This document shows positions 59,241 through 64,000 of a stretch of 64,000 nucleotides of DNA, piece after piece. The stretch is from Tanypteryx hageni (Eukaryota; Arthropoda; Insecta; Odonata; Petaluridae). The stretch lies in contig CM054117.1 of NCBI GenBank assembly GCA_028673005.1, positions 49,979,870 through 50,043,869 on the forward strand, in the 5' to 3' direction. Numbering within the stretch: the stretch's first letter is position 1; each line of letters opens with the position of its first letter. A model generated the notes under the pieces. The model saw only the letters and a program-made list of their open reading frames with translations. It ran no database searches and was not told where the DNA came from. Made by a program: the position numbers and the translations under genes.

Positions 59241-60170
59241 TTATACGTATATACGCCCGTCTTTGCCCATTTCCCTTTCCCTTCTTATTTTAAAGTTATT
59301 CTCTACCTCTGCATCATTTTTTCATTTTCTTATCCTCTCATATTATCCCATCCTCCTTATCCTTATTTTTCATTGCTGTGTCCCTTTTACTTATTTTGGA
59401 GTCATTCTCTTTTCCTTATATCTTTTTCGCTCTCCCCCTCTCTTTCTCCCCCACTCTCTCCCCCACTCTCTCCCCCACTCTCTCCCCCTCTCTTTCTCCC
59501 CCTCTCTTTCTCCCCCTCTCTTTCTCCCCCACTCTCTCCACCTCTCTTTCCTCCCCTTCTCTCCCTCTCTATCACTCTCTCCTCGAAGCTCTGTTTTTTC
59601 TCAGTGTGATATTCCGTCTCGTTTCTAACCCTTCAGTCTTTTATGCCCTCCCACCTGTCTGTTCCCCGACGTCCTTTTATCCTACCCTACCGCTCTGATT
59701 TCCGTCCCTACGCCTATCTCTCTCCTTCCCTCTCAAACACCCTCCCTCTTTTTTCTCTCTCTCCATGCCCCCTCCCTTTCTGTATCCAGGCGTCTCCTTC
59801 TCTTCCCCCTCTTTTTTTTGTCCTCTTACTTTCCAAAACCGCTCTCCCCGTCCCCTCCCCGTCTCACTTCCCTAGGGTTTTGTGCGCGAAGGCCACCACC
59901 CCCGCTACTCCCCGCCACCCACCTCGCCACACCCCCTTCCTACCGTCCTCCGTATATCGCCTCCCATCCTTCTACCGCAGCATTCATATCCTTTCCGTCT
60001 TTACGTCTCCACGCCCCCTCAAGTCCCTAGCTCAGCCCCCTAGTATACGCCCCCTCCCCGTCCCTCAATACTGGCCGCTTTTATTAGATTGCTTCCTCTC
60101 CACCCCCTCTCTCGCCTCCCCCCCCCTCTCTCGCCTCCCCCCCGTAGGGAAAGGGGGGAGACGAAGGAAA
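59241..60170 (+). repeat. Long polypyrimidine tract with 12-bp tandem repeats
   Basis: C/T-rich plus strand. Between about 59,431 and 59,545 it is organised in 12-bp units (CCCCCACTCTCT and CCCCCTCTCTTT), which give SPPL/SPTL repeats in all plus frames. The overlapping frames of 70-176 codons are low-complexity and I do not call them genes. Confidence 0.85.
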
Positions 60171-60949
60171 TAGGCACTCTCTCTTTCGTAAGGTTTTTCC
60201 CCCTTTCTATCCACTCCGAAAAAAGGGACTCGGAGGTAGCTTGGAGACAATGCTCGAGGGATCCGCTCCGTGCGTAACGGACTGATAGGTCATTGTGTTC
60301 TTCGTCCCGTTTGTTGCTCGCAAGATTTTCTCGCTTCTGGAGGATTTCGGGAAAGGAAAATTTTTTTCTCGCGGATTTTTGTTTTCCCAACCTGTACCTG
60401 TAGCCCTAGGTTTGTCGTTTTTTTTCTGGAAGGTTTTGTTGTGTTTTTAATGATTTTAATAATGAATCTCATTTGGTATCGGTTCTTTGAGCGGGGTATC
60501 TTAACTATCTCAGAAGACATTTCTTTTTTTTGAGGTAAGACATCCATTGAAAGAAATGAAAATGCATTTACATGAGGCTTGTATATTTTTTCTATCACGG
60601 TTCCCAGCTAATTAATGCTTTTGTGCAACTTTGGATCTTTATCAAAAGCTCAAAGCATTTTTGGGATTTTAAAAAATCCGTCTAGCTCTCTGATTGGCCC
60701 TTGTTGATACTTCCTATAAAGAAACTTCTTTTATTTAAAGTGAAAGTTCGGTCTCAGTTCTCGGCTCGTTACGCGGAAACCGAGATAGGTAACGATCAAA
60801 AAAACCATTAGTTCATTGCGATATCAAAGTAGTTATATCAGTGTAAACGCGGCGATTATTTATTACAAATAATTCTTGTGAAAATTCTACCACGACGAAT
60901 ATTATATGGGTAAAATGCTCTAATGCTTTAAACCGGAGGTTAATATTAA
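60171..60949. other. Intergenic sequence
   Basis: No recognised gene or RNA. Confidence 0.4.
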
Positions 60950-61105
60950 TCTTTCTTTATTGAGGACGATATTTGGCAATCATGTCCATTCTTACATATA
61001 ACCCTGACATGACGAAGAAAAAATCCATATCCTAGGCGGGTTTCGAACTCACGACCTTAGTATCCGTTGGCAGATACCCGAACCACCAGCCTAACAAGGC
61101 CTAGG
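60950..61105 (-). mobile_element. tRNA-like SINE head with 7-bp acceptor-like stem
   Basis: The minus strand from 61,105 to 61,031 is 75 nt with perfectly pairing ends CCTAGGC and GCCTAGG, an A-box-like GGCTGGTGGTTCGG and a B-box-like GTGAGTTCGAAACCC. An anticodon-like arm GTATC/GATAC encloses TGCCAACG, one base too long for a standard loop. The downstream sequence continues into CAATAAAG-type tail DNA near 60,955. A tRNA-derived SINE or tRNA pseudogene is more likely than a working tRNA. Confidence 0.5.
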
Positions 61106-62570
61106 TTGTAATTATCTGAATAGTTATGATGAGATACTCGAAAATGTTGCAAATAGTAATGTTTCCTTATCACCTAAGTTTCATGTTCGACAACTTAATC
61201 AAAGGCTATGGTGTTGCAACTGCAAATAACGCCATGAAAAGTTCCAGACCAGTATTAATCGACGAAAATGTCGTAGGGATAGAATAAATATGCTAATATT
61301 TTTTTGCGCATAATCTTCACAGAATCGTGTATTGTAGTAAGATGATATAAAACTTGAGGGCGTGGTCTTGTTTTCTCCGTGAAAGAGGTCGAGTGGGATA
61401 ATAGAAAAATTTCACATATTATTAATTGTTTGTTCATTTTTAACTAACTCGTAAGTAAGGCTTCATTGCCTTTCGCAATTAGCGTATAATTAGAAGCCAG
61501 ACATACTAAACCAACCCTCTACCTATGCACGATGCTACTAATTATTTAAGCAGGTGTTATGCATTTTTATTGTTCTTCGTTAAGTTGTCACTATGTTATA
61601 GACTATGAAGTATTCTATTATTTGGATAATCATTTTTTAAACAACCGTTTCAAGGCTTTCGAATTCAACCTGAATCATATCCGTTCCCTTTTTCCCTTAA
61701 GAAACCTGTCCACCGCTATTGTGTTCAGTGGAATCCAAGGGTCTCTTCATATGCCAGCATTCGAAAAAAACAAACTCCTTTCCTCTTCTGTTTCCTTCAG
61801 TTACGTGCGCGTAAAAACGCCTATCACGTCGAGGGGACTAGATTTTTTCTCCGGACGATACCGTTTGTTTTTGGTAAGTGGTGATGTAGTGCTTCGGCGT
61901 AGGGTAGTCATTATGGGATATGTTTCCGGGAAGAGCCAGTAAAAAAAAAGGAAGATTCTTTCCCTTTCGGGATCTATAGGAATATTTCAAAAGAAAAACG
62001 ATCAGTTTGTTCCTGGAAATGGAGCAGTTGAAACGGAAACTGTGGTATTTTGTAAGAGGTCTTCCGTCTGATTTTTGTTTACGCTCCATATTCCGACCAA
62101 AGAGCTAGCGGAAAACGGCCAAAAGCGAGCAAACAAACCGAGCTTTTATTTCCCTTCATTATAGTTTAAAATTTATTTCGTCGGTTTATGGTTCGAAAAT
62201 TGAATGGCGATCGCCACGGGAATGGGGAAGAGGCAAGTGCGTGCTGTCGTCAAACGACCGTCGACTTTACTGAATTGACTTTAGGCGTATTTAACGCGAG
62301 CCTTAGAAAACAAATCCCGCACGAGCTACGTGAACGAGCTGCACTTACAAAAGGTTTTTGTTTAATATTTCTCTTTAAATTTTTTCCCCATTTATACAAG
62401 GGCAGATAACATTTTTCATCGGCATATCGCGCCATAGAAGCTGAAAAGGTTTCACTGGGCCGAGTGAGTTTCCGCATCTGTAGCTATTTATAAGTTCTTT
62501 AAAATTGTTTGTTTTCAAAGGTCATGCAGAAAATTTTTCCCGCGCATTTGTGAATAGCTAGAGAAATTTT
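61106..62570. other. Intergenic sequence
   Basis: No recognised gene. The frame at 61,559-61,942 has no domain. Confidence 0.4.
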
Positions 62571-62571
62571 T

Positions 62572-62675
62572 GCTAGAGAATTATTGAGCTCGTCTTGTGG
62601 CTTATAATAAATTCCAGAATTATTACCTAGGTTTAAATAATTAAAAAATTAATCACGTCTTAGGTATCTCCAATA
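62572..62675 (+). repeat. Dispersed GAGCTCG repeat, plus-strand copy
   Basis: GCTAGAGAATTATTGAGCTC followed by GTCTTGTGGCT, then about 60 bp later CTTAGGTATCTCC. It shares both landmarks with 30,755-30,860 and 29,575-29,665. Confidence 0.55.
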
Positions 62676-62937
62676 TCATTATGACTATTGGATATACCTA
62701 ATGCAAGTACTAAATTTTTATATTTTTGATACTTACCTGCTTATTCTGCTTATTATTTTGCATAGGATCTCCGATCGCTTTATTCCATCAATTTCTTGCT
62801 TGGCAATCTCACCATTTGAGAAGGGGTTTTCTTCGATGTATCTCTTCGAGGACATCCGTTGGGGCAATTTGATACTAGCTTGGCTAGTTCGGTCCCAACC
62901 AAGAAAACATCCGCGTTCAGAAACGAGAAAATTGGTC

Positions 62938-63008
62938 TGCTACGATAGTTCAGTGGTAGAATATCCGCCCGGCAAGTGGAAGACCCGGGTTCGTTCCCTG
63001 TCATAGTA
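62938..63008 (+). tRNA. tRNA-like sequence, probably a pseudogene
   Basis: A-box GTTCAGTGGTAGAAT and B-box CCGGGTTCGTTCCC are in tRNA spacing. D stem GTTC/GAAT pairs as in tRNA-Gly. Anticodon stem TCCGC/GTGGA encloses CCGGCAA, giving a GGC triplet, but position 33 is C instead of the invariant T. The T loop is one base short (TTCGTT) and the acceptor stem has a mismatch. The body is most like tRNA-Gly, while the anticodon would read Ala codons. These defects favour a pseudogene or the head of a SINE. Confidence 0.5.
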
Positions 63009-63399
63009 GACTTTTTTCTCGTTTCAATATTAGAGAAGATAAATATAATGACTCTAGTGTATTTAACCTCAGTTAACTTGTAGGGGCTAAATTTCATTAT
63101 TCGTCTCCATATATCTTCACGAGTCAAACAAAATATTTCAAGAGGACGGCAATCCACCATCCGTTCTGCGTAGCAATTCATCTTGGAGTTGAGACGAAAT
63201 GGGTAGAACGCATTCAGGAAGCAGTAGGAGTCGGGGCACGATAGAGGCCATATATGAAATATTGAAATATTTGCTTAAGGTCGGAGTCGAATCTTCAATC
63301 CACAGTTTTACTCGCCGTAGTCTCCTCTTCCATTTATTATAAAATATGGAAGCCAATGGAGTCCTTCCTGATGATTTCAGAACTAATGAAAGTTATAAT
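63009..63399. other. Intergenic sequence
   Basis: No recognised feature. Confidence 0.35.
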
Positions 63400-63870
63400 T
63401 AGGCTTGGTAGAATTCGACTTTTATTTTTCTTTAAATCGACGATTTAAATCAATGTTTATTTTCCCGAGAGATTTTCGACGAATATCGATGCTTAAAATT
63501 ACTACTGCTACAGGCTTGGTAATTTTCGAAGTTTATTTTTTCCTAAAAATCGAGGTTTATTTTACCTAAAAATCGGCGACCAATATCGACGTTTACTTTA
63601 AACACATTTTACTAGGCCCGGTAGTTTTCGACGTTAATATTTCTTAAAAAGCAACCACTACCATTGTTTATTTTTCCTAAAAATGAACGATGTACATCAA
63701 CGTTTGTTTTTATACATTTAATTGGAATTTTTTGTTTTCGACGTTTATATTTTGGCTATAATAATCCAAGAGGTTGGTTAGCCAGAAATACACAAACATT
63801 GACGTTTATATTTCTTAAAAAGCGATATCTAATATCGATGTTTATTTCAATACATTTCATCAATTTTTAT
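63400..63870. repeat. Degenerate ~107-bp tandem array, four units
   Basis: The landmark GGCTTGGTA(A/G)TTTTCGA then GTTTATTTTT begins near 63,402, 63,513, 63,616 and 63,723 (spacings 111, 103, 107). Each unit has TCCTAAAAATCG or TTCTTAAAAAGC and an AATATCGACGTTTA-like block. Units are diverged. Confidence 0.75.
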
Positions 63871-64000
63871 CTAGAAAAGTGTCATAAATTGAATTCCTTC
63901 AAATTTGGTTTAACTAAAAGTGTGTAAATAAATGCTGCTTTGTTTGTTGTTATTTGGATTTTGACGAATGTGTTGTTGTTGACTTCTACCACCAACCTTG

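Noticed and set aside
1..64000. Operons, CRISPR arrays, bacterial promoters or prophage
   Set aside because: Base composition, gene sparsity and the eukaryotic transposon content argue against a prokaryotic origin, and no CRISPR-like spaced repeats are present.

Overview
This window looks like intergenic or intronic DNA from an animal nuclear genome, most likely an arthropod and plausibly an insect. The basis is the mix of non-LTR retrotransposons, a Penelope-like element, tRNA-derived SINEs, hAT and Tc1/mariner MITEs and long simple-sequence tracts, plus the absence of operons or dense long reading frames. The lineage below arthropod cannot be fixed from this sequence. I found no host protein-coding exon I could defend. 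Almost every open frame over 60 codons is AT-rich chance sequence, the reverse of a SINE, or a low-complexity read of a pyrimidine tract.

Layout. 1-3,000: AT-rich DNA with two old short tandem duplications. 3,114-3,362: SINE copy 1 (minus). 4,166-5,102: 5'-truncated CR1/Jockey-like LINE (minus). 5,950-8,230: a young Penelope-like element (PLE) with inverted pseudo-LTR arms, a partial RT plus GIY-YIG endonuclease, hammerhead-ribozyme-like motifs in both arms and a 14-bp target duplication. It is inserted in the tip of a Tc1/mariner MITE (8,227-8,387). 9,665-9,975, 20,236-20,576 and 28,903-29,211: hAT MITEs. 14,775-16,152: a LINE with an intact 428-codon RT frame between two (AT)n tracts; decayed copies lie at 37,671-38,000 (plus) and 51,721-52,750 (minus). 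29,575-30,085: two degenerate hammerhead-like units split by a second copy of the Tc1 MITE; a third unit is at 49,655-49,740. SINE copies 2 and 3 are at 33,619 and 48,581. 36,931-37,634: possible pogo/Tigger-like MITE. 40,369-40,811: a foldback of two inverted DDE-transposase tails. 42,936-43,250: a 15-bp minisatellite of 21 units. 56,815-57,700: six degenerate ~146-bp tandem repeats between pyrimidine tracts. 63,400-63,870: four ~107-bp degenerate repeats.

The most interesting signals are self-cleaving-RNA-like motifs. A type-I hammerhead layout (CTGATGA, stem II, GAAA, short palindromic stem III, cleavage triplet, stem I) is visible in both PLE arms and in older dispersed copies. All clear copies have one extra nucleotide between the core and stem II. 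Hammerheads in Penelope-like elements are an established phenomenon, so the novelty here is the variant form and the dispersed paired remnants, not the concept.
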